A stretch of DNA of 64,000 bases, from positions 186,001-250,000 of the forward strand of contig NZ_QHKL01000008.1 in NCBI RefSeq assembly GCF_003947415.1. The letters run 5' to 3'. This stretch comes from Amycolatopsis sp. WAC 01376 (GTDB lineage: Bacteria; Actinomycetota; Actinomycetes; Mycobacteriales; Pseudonocardiaceae). A program made the position numbers and the translations under genes. Of this stretch, positions 35,451 to 43,348 are shown piece by piece; the first letter of the stretch is position 1, and the number at the start of each line of letters is the position of its first letter. The notes under the pieces were generated by a model. That model did not search any database. It was given only the letters and a program-made list of their open reading frames with translations, and had not been told where the DNA came from.

Positions 35451-35793
35451 TTTCGTGGGTGGGGCTGGTGCCGCCTTCGGCCCTGTGCAGGCGCGAGTGG
35501 CTCTGGGGTGACGCGGCACCGTACTCGCGTGATCAGACACGTATCTCGCGTGCTTGGAGACGTAACTCGCGTGATCGGACGCCGAACACCCGAGTTACGT
35601 CTCCAGACACGCGAGTTACGCGTCCAAGCACGCGAGTCACGACTTCGCTCCGCCCGCCACCCCAGGACGAACGGGCTCGCACCGCAAACCCAGGAGCGAA
35701 GGCGTCTTTCACCGCATCGGACGCGGCGAAGTGCCCCTTCACCCCACCGTCGGCCCCAACCCACGACCACGACACCTTTGACCTACCCCTCAC
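35451..35793. repeat. Repeat block with six octamers at exact 21-nt spacing
   Basis: No gene. CTCGCGTG occurs at 35524, 35545 and 35566, then CACCCGAG at 35587 (one mismatch) and CACGCGAG at 35608 and 35629, all 21 nt apart. The change of strand at the centre makes the array symmetrical and lets 35555-35569 pair with 35591-35605 as a 15-bp stem. The leading GGGTGACGCGGCACCG is shared with the 3892-3983 array. The far end (35769-35797) resembles a reverse copy of the 3829 repeat. The block lies just after the PKS operon. Confidence 0.75.
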
Positions 35794-36522
35794 TTAAGAG
35801 CCACAGAGACAACCCGTGGGCGAAGGCGCGGCGGCGGCGTGCGACCCGTTCGGCACCGAGCCCGCCGCCGCCGGGAACTCGGTGCGCATGCGTTCGCGCG
35901 ATCCGCCGACGGACCGTGTCGCCTCCTCTTTTCGGTCGCCGGCGCCCACCATCAAACCCACCAGCTGCACCTCGAAACAATGATCGGCGTCCCACGGACT
36001 GAGTAGATAATCGCCGAGTTCGAGGGTCACCAGGCCATGGGTGGCGATCCACATCTGATGCGCCACCAGCCCGGCGTCGGCCGGGGAGAAACGCCCGGCG
36101 GAAAGGCATCTGCCCACGCACTCGACAACGTTCGACAACGTGTACCGGCCGTGTTGCCGATCCTTCTCGGACAACGAGAAACCGGCGAGCGAGGCACCGC
36201 CGAACATCACCGCGTACAGATGCGGATTCGCCAAGGCCGTATACCGGTAGGCGCGACCGAGCAGCGCCATGTCGGCCACCGGATCCGCTGTCTTGCACAC
36301 ACTCGTCATATGTTGCTGAAGCCGGGCGAAGCCCTCGTGGACGATCTCACGGACAAGACCGCGCATGCCGCCGAAATGGGTGTAGACCCCCATTGTCGAA
36401 CTCCCCGCCGCGGCGGCCACCCGGCGCGTCGACAACGCTCCAGGCCCTTCCTCGGCAAGGAGCCTCGCCCCGATTTCCAGCAACGCCCGCTTCGCCTTCG
36501 GGTCCGACTTGCGCGGGCTCAT
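35794..36522 (-). CDS. TetR-family transcriptional regulator
   Basis: A 242-residue protein from ATG 36522; the longer frame lacks a better start. KAKRALLEIGARLLAEEGPG then LSTRRVAAAAGSSTMGVYTH is the classic TetR helix-turn-helix (residues ~10-50). The C-terminal half (ANPHLYAVMFGGAS, HQMWIATHGLVTLELGDYLL) fits the TetR_C WHG-type ligand-binding domain. The last ~35 residues are low-complexity, rich in Ala, Pro and Ser. It sits 90 bases from the AraC-type gene in the same direction. The target is unknown; it lies at the border of the enediyne PKS operon and might control it. Confidence 0.85.
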   Translation of the reverse strand: MSPRKSDPKAKRALLEIGARLLAEEGPGALSTRRVAAAAGSSTMGVYTHFGGMRGLVREIVHEGFARLQQHMTSVCKTADPVADMALLGRAYRYTALANPHLYAVMFGGASLAGFSLSEKDRQHGRYTLSNVVECVGRCLSAGRFSPADAGLVAHQMWIATHGLVTLELGDYLLSPWDADHCFEVQLVGLMVGAGDRKEEATRSVGGSRERMRTEFPAAAGSVPNGSHAAAAPSPTGCLCGS

Positions 36523-36612
36523 GAAACGGACCTGCCGAATATCGACATCTAATACCCTTCGATGATCGCGGTGAACTGTTCGCAAGATCGTCGAGCGAGC
36601 GGCGGGACGAAC

Positions 36613-37386
36613 TCAACTGGCGCGTTCTTGGAGCGCGGCCGTCCGCACGTCGAGCAGGGCGAGCAGCACCGGCGGATCCATCGCCCTGGCGGGCCGCAGG
36701 TCCAGGTCCACGTCGATCACCGGAACGTCCTGATGCACGACGAGCGGACCACGCGAACCGACGAACGGCGCGCCGTCCGGACCGATCGAACCGGTCACGG
36801 TCTCTTCGGCACCCGGCGCGACGGACTGGGCGAGCAGGTACCAGGTTCCTTCCGGCACGTTCTCGAGCACGAAATCGCCCGGCTCGGACAGCACACTGCA
36901 GCTGACCGGGTTGCCCTGCGGAATGGGGTCCCGGAACAGGCCGACGAAGGTCAGTCCACGTTCCCCTTCGCCGCATACCTGCATATCGCCACGAAGAGTC
37001 GACGACCGGCTCTCCAATTCCGAACCACGCCGCTGAGCAGGCACCGGCGCGTAACCGCGCAATTGCCGGTACGCGATGGGCGAAACCCCGACGCTCTCCT
37101 TGAATCGCGAACTGAAGGTGCCAGGGCTGTTGTAGCCGACCTGGTAACTTATATCCGCGACGGTGAACGCCGTGGAAACGAGCAGCCTCTTCGCTTCCTG
37201 GATCCGCATGGCGGACAGGAAACGCGCCGGCGAAACCCCGGTCACCCGTTGAAAGACTCTGGTAAAATGGAATTTGCTGAACATGGCACTCCGCGCCATA
37301 TCGTCCACTGTCAGGCGCTCGCCAAGATTCTCCTGCATCGAAACGATCACACGCTCGACCACGACTTGCTCTGAGAATTTGTCCAT
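36613..37386 (-). CDS. AraC-family transcriptional regulator with N-terminal DNA-binding domain
   Basis: A 257-residue protein. The two helix-turn-helix motifs are at the N-terminus: LTVDDMARSAMFSKFHFTRV (~residues 25-44) and FTVADISYQVGYNSPGTFSS (~74-93), a reversal of the usual C-terminal layout. The C-terminal ~130 residues (GLTFVGLFRDPIPQGNPVSC onward) form a beta-rich ligand domain reminiscent of transthyretin/Cna-B-like folds. Such reversed AraC proteins often respond to metabolites. The AT-rich upstream region contains a 14-bp palindrome. Confidence 0.85.
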   Translation of the reverse strand: MDKFSEQVVVERVIVSMQENLGERLTVDDMARSAMFSKFHFTRVFQRVTGVSPARFLSAMRIQEAKRLLVSTAFTVADISYQVGYNSPGTFSSRFKESVGVSPIAYRQLRGYAPVPAQRRGSELESRSSTLRGDMQVCGEGERGLTFVGLFRDPIPQGNPVSCSVLSEPGDFVLENVPEGTWYLLAQSVAPGAEETVTGSIGPDGAPFVGSRGPLVVHQDVPVIDVDLDLRPARAMDPPVLLALLDVRTAALQERAS

Positions 37387-37954
37387 AGCCCCCAGCCCCT
37401 GACCCCCTACGTCATGGCAGTCAACATATCAGGCGATAAAGGGGGCGGCAATGCTCACAGTGGGCATATCACACTAAGTACTTAGTCAATAACACACTAA
37501 CAAACTCCCAACCTCGAAGGGTCGGCCATTCGGCGGCAAGACCGCCGCCGTTCGGCAGAGAGATTGCGCCGATCGAGTGACACTTTCGCGGGTGGTTACC
37601 GACAATGAATTCGGCCGTCGAGTTGAGCATAACCGAAGTAGCCCGCTTTAGCGCTCACCACTAGGATAACGTACACCCCTTTGATCAACTCGGTAATATT
37701 CCGTTCACAAACCGGTATTCGATGCCCTTTTGGGCATTCAGCGGAACGAACGGGATGCCCGCGCCGCGTGTGAAGTGGCCGGAGAACTTGCCGCCTCGGA
37801 AGGTTGCGACGCCGGCCGCGACCTTGCCCGCGCGGACAGGACGAAGCGAACCTACGGGCAACTCTGCGCCGCAATGACACCATGAAGCAACCCCATTCCG
37901 GTCCTCACGTCTTCCGGGCAAAGCTTCGAACAAGGACGTGAGAGGGGCACCGAA
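37387..37954. promoter_or_regulatory. AT-richer divergent intergenic region with a 14-bp palindrome
   Basis: This 568-base stretch is noticeably less GC-rich than its surroundings up to ~37720. ACTAAGTACTTAGT at 37473-37486 is a perfect palindrome placed 87 bases upstream of the AraC-type gene, so it is a candidate operator. On the minus strand, 37685-37861 holds a possible 58-codon frame from TTG encoding FRGGKFSGHFTRGAGIPF. It looks protein-like but has no ribosome site, and may be a gene remnant. The lipoprotein promoter must lie near 37900. Confidence 0.45.
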
Positions 37955-38773
37955 ATGGAATTCACGGCGAAGAAGACGATCAAATTGGCCATCGCGGGCG
38001 GAGCGATCGCCGCCACCGCACTTCTTTCCGCGTGCGGCGGGAACGATGTCGCGGGAAACGGTTCTCCGGTGCGAAACGCGGCCGTCGAACAGGTGCCGGA
38101 CGGCGGCGGACAGGGAGCGGCCGCCGGCGCCGTCGAGTCTTCCAAGGGTGACGTCAACTGCAGCGAGCACGGCGGCCAGGTCGGGGCGCCTGGAAGGCAG
38201 AAGATGGACCTGATCGCGGTGGCCGCCACCGACGGCACCATTCCGGGCTGCACCGAGGCGTTCACCGTGATCGCCGAGTACTACGAGAAGCTGCCGCGGG
38301 CCGAAGGTCCCGGCGAGCGGGTGCTCGACGTCCGGGGGAAGTGGACCTGCGCCCGCCAGGCGGGCTCGGCCGGCGCGCAGGGCGCGGTGGTCTGCGGCGT
38401 ACCCAACAGCTCCCTGCAGCTGGAAACCAGGAAGACGCCCGGCGAGCAGCCCCGCAAATTCCCGAACTCCACCCAGCAGGTGCAGTTCACCGGGTACGAC
38501 GCCACTGTCCAGATGGTCCGCTTCCAGTTGCTCACCTCGGGGGATGAGGGCAAGACCTACCGGCTTCCGCTGCACGAGGGCGCCGAGGTGCTCAGCGCGG
38601 CCACACTGTGCCCGGCCGACTCGGCCACGATCGACGACGAGGGTTACGGCAACAAGCCGTGCGGCCAGGACGAGCTGGTCCAGCAGCTCCGGGAAGGCAA
38701 CCCCGTGCCGGCGCGGATCAGCGTGGACGGCGAAGACCGGATCACCACGGTCAAGGAGATCTACCGTCCCTGA
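37955..38773 (+). CDS. Putative lipoprotein of unknown function
   Basis: A 272-residue protein with GAGAGGGGC before ATG 37955. A lipoprotein signal ends in LLSAC (Cys27) followed by GGND. The mature part has two paired-cysteine segments (GDVNCSEHGGQ, KWTCARQ...VVCGVPN and LCPADSATIDDEGYGNKPCG) and no recognised catalytic motif. I considered an enediyne-sequestering apoprotein, but those are ~110-residue immunoglobulin-like secreted proteins with a cleavable signal, and this does not match. It stands alone between an AT-rich region and a palindrome. Confidence 0.7.
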   Translation: MEFTAKKTIKLAIAGGAIAATALLSACGGNDVAGNGSPVRNAAVEQVPDGGGQGAAAGAVESSKGDVNCSEHGGQVGAPGRQKMDLIAVAATDGTIPGCTEAFTVIAEYYEKLPRAEGPGERVLDVRGKWTCARQAGSAGAQGAVVCGVPNSSLQLETRKTPGEQPRKFPNSTQQVQFTGYDATVQMVRFQLLTSGDEGKTYRLPLHEGAEVLSAATLCPADSATIDDEGYGNKPCGQDELVQQLREGNPVPARISVDGEDRITTVKEIYRP

Positions 38774-38820
38774 CCAGGGGATCGAGGACAGGCGACCGCC
38801 CGTTTTCCCACCCAGGCTTG

Positions 38821-38867
38821 CGCTAGGCTGAACTCAGATGTTCTCATCATCTGAGTTCAGCCTAGCG
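38821..38867. promoter_or_regulatory. 20-bp perfect palindrome upstream of the glycosyltransferase
   Basis: CGCTAGGCTGAACTCAGATG (38821-38840) and its exact complement (38848-38867) flank a 7-nt loop. It ends 16 bases before the glycosyltransferase ATG, over the expected promoter or leader. It is less GC-rich than the other palindromes and lacks a T run, so an operator or attenuator is at least as likely as a terminator for the lipoprotein gene. Confidence 0.6.
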
Positions 38868-38883
38868 AACGGAACTGGTCCGC

Positions 38884-39888
38884 ATGCGAGTACTCTTCGC
38901 CGGCCTTGCGTCGGCCGGCCATACCTATCCGCTGATCCCGCTCGCCATCGCCGCCAGGGACGCCGGGCACGAAGTGCATTTCGCCGCGGGCGAGCACGTC
39001 CATCCGCCGCTGCTCAGGAACGGGCTCCGGCCCTTTCGCCCGGCGGATGCGTTCTACGAGATCTACGCCGAGGACCTCGAACCGGAACTGGCCCGGCTAC
39101 GGCCCGACCTCGTCGTGCACGAATGGGGATTGCCGGGAGCGGCGATCGCCGCGGAGCGCGCCGGGATCCCCGGCCTCTGGCACGGGTTCGGCCGCATGAT
39201 CCCCGAGGGAATCGGGCTCCAGCAGCCGACGCGGGCCGGCGGCGCGCCCGACCGGCCACATCTCGACATCTGCCCGCCGTCCTTGCAGGACAAGGGTTTC
39301 CTCGCGACGGCCGAACGCGTCGAACTGCGTCCCGTGCCCTATTCCGAGCCGGCACCACGCGTCGAAAGGACCACGCGGCCGCTGATCTACCTGACGCTCG
39401 GCACCGCTTTCGGCACGCCGGAAATACTCACCACGGCCATCGAGGGTTTGGCCCCGCTCGGCGGGCAGATCGTGGTCGCCACCGGACGGGTCCGCCCGGA
39501 AGAACTCGGCACCGTGCCGGACAACGTCACGGTGCGGGCGTGGATATCGCAAGCGGAACTGTTGCCGCACGTCGACGCGGTCGTGCACCACGGCGGCAGC
39601 GGCACGACCCTCGGCGCACTCGCCGTCGGCGTCCCGCAGCTGATCCTCCCCCAGGGAGCCGACCAGTTCGCCAACGCCGAAGCCCTGGTGGCCGCGGGCG
39701 CCGCGCTGAGCATCCAGCCCGGTGAACTCGGCACGGAAGCGATCACCGGACACACCCGGAGCCTTCTGCCGCACCACGGAAACACCGGTCATCGCGACGC
39801 GGCCCGGGCGATCGCCGCGGAAATCGCCCGGATGCCCTCCCCCGGCGAGGTCGCCCGCGACCTGCCTCAGTGGGCCCGGCCCTCGTGA
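38884..39888 (+). CDS. GT1-family glycosyltransferase (MGT/UGT-like), short
   Basis: A 334-residue protein. MRVLFAGLASAGHTYPLIPL is the N-terminal acceptor-domain start of GT-B macrolide-type glycosyltransferases. The C-terminal nucleotide-sugar site is intact: HHGGSGTTLGALAVGVPQLILPQGADQFANA (~residues 238-268) holds the HGG-T-E/D-Q signature. The total is 50-70 residues below the usual ~390-420, the shortening being in the N-terminal domain, which still retains PDLVVHEWGLPG. It could glycosylate a natural product. The gene lies between the two clusters without an operon partner, so its pathway is undecided. Confidence 0.8.
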   Translation: MRVLFAGLASAGHTYPLIPLAIAARDAGHEVHFAAGEHVHPPLLRNGLRPFRPADAFYEIYAEDLEPELARLRPDLVVHEWGLPGAAIAAERAGIPGLWHGFGRMIPEGIGLQQPTRAGGAPDRPHLDICPPSLQDKGFLATAERVELRPVPYSEPAPRVERTTRPLIYLTLGTAFGTPEILTTAIEGLAPLGGQIVVATGRVRPEELGTVPDNVTVRAWISQAELLPHVDAVVHHGGSGTTLGALAVGVPQLILPQGADQFANAEALVAAGAALSIQPGELGTEAITGHTRSLLPHHGNTGHRDAARAIAAEIARMPSPGEVARDLPQWARPS

Positions 39889-39924
39889 AGGTCGTGAAGG
39901 CTAAATGTGCGGTTCTCGAGGGGG

Positions 39925-39970
39925 GTCGTGAGTGGTAAGTGTCGTTAGAACGACCATTACCACTCACGAC
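39925..39970. repeat. Imperfect 22-bp palindrome
   Basis: GTCGTGAGTGGTAA at 39925 pairs with its complement ending at 39970; the inner TCGTT/AACGA also pairs, with two mismatches between. It is the degenerate relative of the perfect 11811-11862 palindrome. It lies after the glycosyltransferase stop, between convergent genes. Confidence 0.7.
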
Positions 39971-40065
39971 TGTTACCTGAAAAGGCCCAGTCACGTGTGT
40001 CGTCCGTCAGATCACGCGAAACCGCCACTCGCGCACAGGCAAGTGGAGATTCAGGACACGGCGCC

Positions 40066-40476
40066 TCAGAACCCGAAGAGCTCCTGCGGTACTTCGTGCT
40101 CGTCCGGCCAGGTCAGCCACGCGACGTCGGTCGGGCCGATGGCGCAGTTGGCCACCCGCCAAGACCGCGCGTCGTCGTCGACGTTCGTTTCGCTCTTCTT
40201 CTTGAGCAGGGCGACGTAGACGTCGGACATGACGCCGTCGTCCCGCTTGTTCTCGTAGACGGTGCCGGCGTAGTACGGGCGACCGGCTTCGGTGCCGCGC
40301 ATCGTCCCCTGCAGGAACACCCAGGGGCCGAGCCGGTCGAGCTGTTCCACGGCCACCCGGACCCGATCGCCGAACTCCTGGTCGAGCCGGGCGGTGGCGG
40401 CCTCGAGTACCGCTTCCCGGACCGGGTCGCCGGGATTCAGCGACACCGGAACGGGTCGTGCGGACGGGGTGTACAT
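40066..40476 (-). CDS. Small protein of unknown function downstream of the CHAP hydrolase
   Basis: A 136-residue protein from ATG 40476, with GGGAGG seven bases upstream. There is no signal peptide. The N-terminus has a helical segment (REAVLEAATARLDQEFGD), and a beta-rich half follows with WVFLQGTMRG, TVYENKRDDGVMSDVYVALLKK and WRVANCAIGPTDVAWLTWPDE. I do not recognise the family. It is the third gene of the trio WXG100-like / CHAP protein / this gene, 75 bases after the CHAP stop. That is the position in which type VII effector loci carry immunity or chaperone proteins; this role is inference. Confidence 0.6.
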   Translation of the reverse strand: MYTPSARPVPVSLNPGDPVREAVLEAATARLDQEFGDRVRVAVEQLDRLGPWVFLQGTMRGTEAGRPYYAGTVYENKRDDGVMSDVYVALLKKKSETNVDDDARSWRVANCAIGPTDVAWLTWPDEHEVPQELFGF

Positions 40477-40551
40477 CAAGCTACCTCCCACTGGCGGGAC
40501 AGCGACGCGGCCGCATCAGCTTGCCCGGTGAAGCTCTGGCGTTGGTTCGGA

Positions 40552-41760
40552 TCAGGTCGGCGGGGTGAGGATCTTCACGAGGCCGCCACCGCCGCCCATG
40601 CTGATCTTCTGCGAACCGTCGGGGTTGACGTTGTTCGAGCCGATGAACTGGCCATCGCCCGCGTACAACACGACGTGCCCGCCGTTGTTCGAGATCACCA
40701 CGTCGCCCGGTTTCGCTTCGGAGAGCGGCACCGACTTCCAGCCGTCGGCCTCGAGGTTGGCCGACAGACCCGCGACCGAGGCACTGGCCTGCCCCTTGTC
40801 GATCAGGCCCGCCGCCTCGAGACAGCCGGAAACGAAGTTCGCGCAGTTGACGTTGTTGGGCACCCACGACTGCATGGCGGGCAGTTCACCACTGCCCTTG
40901 AGGTCACCGGCGTTGCGGCCGAGGAACTGCTCGGCGATCTTCGCCGGGTTGTCGCCTCGCGCGTCGATCGGCTTGGCGGGCCTGCCGTCGCCCTGCACTC
41001 CGGCGACACCGCCAGCGCCGCCTCCGCCACCACCGCCGCCGCCGTCCCCACCGCCGTAGCTGGGCGCACTGCCCACGTTGGAGTTGACCGGCTTCGCGTT
41101 GACGCTCGACGCCGTGGTCTGGCCGTCGTCGGCGGGGATGAGCTCGATGAAACCGCCTTCGATCTCGAGGCCGAGCGGCTTGAGGAGGTCGTCGATCTGC
41201 TTCTCGGCGTCGTCCAGCGCTTTCTCGATCTCGTCCTTCTTGCCGTTCGAGTCTTTTTCGTTGAGCTTCCGGAGGCGCTCGATGTCCGTCGCGGCGGCGG
41301 CGATGTCGTTGTCGTCTTTCGAGCTGTTCTTCCGGCGGCGGGCCGCGTCGATCAGCTTGCGGTTGTCCGAGTCCTTGTCATTGGCTTCCTGGGCGAGCTG
41401 TGCGACCTTCTTCTTGACCTCGTCCAGGATCTCGGAGACCCGCTGGAGGATGTTCTTGGCCGCCTCGGCCTTGTCGCTGACCTTGTAGCTGGCCTTGCCG
41501 AGCTTTTCGAGGTGCTCGGCGACGGCGTCGGCGTCCTTGCCCTCCCAGTTGCGCAGGACGTCGTCGCGGAAGACCTTGAGGTCGTCTCCGAGGTCGTTCG
41601 CCTTCGTGGCCGCCCCGCCGACCTTCCTCGCCTGGTCGTTGACCGCGCTCGAATTCAGCTTCTGCGCCTGCTGGGCGTGCTTGTCGATGGCGTCCAACGA
41701 CTTCGGGCGGTCATGCGACGGGTCGTCGAGCGTGCTCGGATTCCGCTCCGCGGTGGTCAT
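40552..41760 (-). CDS. Coiled-coil WXG-like protein with C-terminal CHAP peptidoglycan hydrolase domain
   Basis: A 402-residue protein. Residues ~20-190 are strongly helical and charged, with WEGKDADAVAEHLEKLGKAS resembling the WxG turn of type VII substrates. A Gly-rich linker (residues ~235-255) follows. The C-terminal ~130 residues carry the catalytic Cys in NNVNCANFVSGCLEAAG and the His in NNGGHVVLYAGD, the CHAP/NlpC-P60 amidase pattern. There is no Sec signal, consistent with type VII export together with the WXG100-like protein encoded just upstream. A cell-wall remodelling enzyme or an antibacterial effector are both possible. Confidence 0.75.
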   Translation of the reverse strand: MTTAERNPSTLDDPSHDRPKSLDAIDKHAQQAQKLNSSAVNDQARKVGGAATKANDLGDDLKVFRDDVLRNWEGKDADAVAEHLEKLGKASYKVSDKAEAAKNILQRVSEILDEVKKKVAQLAQEANDKDSDNRKLIDAARRRKNSSKDDNDIAAAATDIERLRKLNEKDSNGKKDEIEKALDDAEKQIDDLLKPLGLEIEGGFIELIPADDGQTTASSVNAKPVNSNVGSAPSYGGGDGGGGGGGGGAGGVAGVQGDGRPAKPIDARGDNPAKIAEQFLGRNAGDLKGSGELPAMQSWVPNNVNCANFVSGCLEAAGLIDKGQASASVAGLSANLEADGWKSVPLSEAKPGDVVISNNGGHVVLYAGDGQFIGSNNVNPDGSQKISMGGGGGLVKILTPPT

Positions 41761-41793
41761 CGGTAAATCCCCCTGCTTCCCGTCTCAGTCCGA

Positions 41794-42108
41794 TCAATCC
41801 CGCTCGCGGGCGCCGCCGCGGAGGGTGTCGACACCCGCGGCTTCGTCGTTCCGCATCCGCTGGGCGGCGTTGGCCAACGCGTTCGACGCGGCGTCGACGA
41901 GCTTCGCGGCGGCCGCCAGCTCGGCGTTCACGCCGCGGTGGAACCCCTTCATGGTGGTCCCCGTGCTGGCCGCGTTCTTCAGGTCGCCGAACGCGCCTCC
42001 GGGATCGCCGTCGCCAAGGTCCTTGCCCGTGCCGCTGTAACCGTCCTTGAGCCCGCCGACCTTCTTGGCCAGCGCGGCGATCTGCTCTGGATCGAATCGG
42101 CGAGTCAT
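41794..42108 (-). CDS. WXG100/ESX-like small helical protein
   Basis: A 104-residue protein from ATG 42108 with GGAGGG eight bases upstream. It is almost entirely helical with no signal peptide. FDPEQIAALAKKVGGLKDGY starts the first helix, a Gly/Asp turn (GDGDPGGAFGDL) sits mid-molecule, and ELAAAAKLVDAASNALANA forms the second helix. This hairpin layout is that of WXG100-like type VII proteins, although a clear W-x-G is missing. It lies directly upstream of the CHAP protein and probably forms a heterodimer or targeting partner with its N-terminal domain. Confidence 0.65.
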   Translation of the reverse strand: MTRRFDPEQIAALAKKVGGLKDGYSGTGKDLGDGDPGGAFGDLKNAASTGTTMKGFHRGVNAELAAAAKLVDAASNALANAAQRMRNDEAAGVDTLRGGARERD

Positions 42109-42457
42109 GGATGATCCCTCCAGTCCGGCGCCTGCGCGCGTGCTTGCCTGACCCACACTGCTCTACCCGCGCACCTTATGAGTTCACACCCACCCGTGCG
42201 CGTCGTTTCCCGAAACGCGATGACGCCGTTCGTGTACATCGACGCATCCGCCCGCGCGGTGGTTCCCGGAAGATTTCCGCACCCGGTCCACCGCGTGTCG
42301 ACGACGCCCTCGGCGGGAAGATCTTACCCTCTCGACCCCCGCGGATCACGGGACGGCGAGCCGGGTCCGGCTACGTTCCGCGACCGGGTTCCACCCGGCC
42401 GGGTCACCGGAACAACTCGTTTCCCGGATACGGGGACCTTTGCGAGGATGGGCCGCG
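42109..42457. promoter_or_regulatory. Divergent intergenic region between WXG-like and ADP-ribosylglycohydrolase genes
   Basis: These 349 bases separate two divergent starts. I see no gene, no long palindrome and none of the dispersed repeats. Promoters for both directions must lie here. Confidence 0.4.
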
Positions 42458-43348
42458 ATGACCACCGATCGGCGCACTCGCGCCCTGAATTCCCTGTACG
42501 GACTTGCCCTCGGCGATGCACTGGGTTCCCAGTTCTTCGTCCCCGACAACCGCGACGCCTGGCAACGGCGGCAGCTGCCGCCAGGCCCCTGGCAATGGAC
42601 CGACGACGCCGAAATGGCGTGTTCCGTTTTCGCCGTCCTGCGGCAGGCCGGCCGAGTCGACCAAGACCGCTTGGCCGCGAGCTTCGCGACACACCACGAT
42701 TTCGACCGCGGCTACGGGCCGTCCATGAACCGTCTACTCCGCCTCGTCCGTGAGGGTGGCTCGTGGCGTGAGCTGGCCACAGACCTGTTCGACGGACAGG
42801 GTTCGTGGGGCAACGGAGCGGCCATGCGGGTCGCGCCGCTCGGGGCTTGGTTCGCCGGCGATCCCGACGAGGCCGGGCGTCAAGCGGCGCTTTCGGCCGA
42901 GGTGACCCACACCCATCCGGACGGTGTGGCCGGCGCGATCGCGGTCGCGGTCGCCGCCTCGCTGGCCGCGCCGCCCACCCCGCCGTCACCGGCGGATTTC
43001 CTCGACCAGGTCCTGCGACGGGTACCGCCCGGCCGGGTGCGCGACGGTGTCCTGGCCGCCAGGGAGCTGGCGCACGTGCCCTCGTCCGCGACCGCCGCCC
43101 ACGAGCTGGGCAACGGCAGCCACACCGGCGCCCACGACACGGTGCCGTTCACGCTGTGGGCCGCGGCCCGCCACCTCGACGACTACGAGCAGGCCTTCTG
43201 GGCCACGGCGAGCGCCGGTGGCGACGTCGACACCACCTGCGCCATCGTCGGGGGCATCGTCGCCGCGCGCGTCGGCGTCGAGGGTCTGCCGTGGTCTTGG
43301 CGAGCCGCTTGCGAATCGCTTCCGGAATGGGCGGGCGCGGAGTCCTAG
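42458..43348 (+). CDS. ADP-ribosylglycohydrolase family protein
   Basis: A 296-residue protein from ATG 42458. The family's magnesium-site pattern is present: LYGLALGDALGSQFF at the N-terminus, WTDDAEMACSVF (~residue 50) with paired acidic residues, and ATASAGGDVDTTCAIVGGIV (~residue 255), a variant of the GGDxDTxAAI motif. ARH-type enzymes remove ADP-ribose from proteins or nucleic acids, or cleave related metabolites. The gene ends in a 4-base overlap with the converging LuxR-type regulator. The physiological target is unknown. Confidence 0.88.
   Translation: MTTDRRTRALNSLYGLALGDALGSQFFVPDNRDAWQRRQLPPGPWQWTDDAEMACSVFAVLRQAGRVDQDRLAASFATHHDFDRGYGPSMNRLLRLVREGGSWRELATDLFDGQGSWGNGAAMRVAPLGAWFAGDPDEAGRQAALSAEVTHTHPDGVAGAIAVAVAASLAAPPTPPSPADFLDQVLRRVPPGRVRDGVLAARELAHVPSSATAAHELGNGSHTGAHDTVPFTLWAAARHLDDYEQAFWATASAGGDVDTTCAIVGGIVAARVGVEGLPWSWRAACESLPEWAGAES

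Noticed and set aside
37955..38773. The lipoprotein as an enediyne apoprotein
   Set aside because: It has a lipobox, is more than twice the size of known apoproteins, and shows no similarity in cysteine layout.
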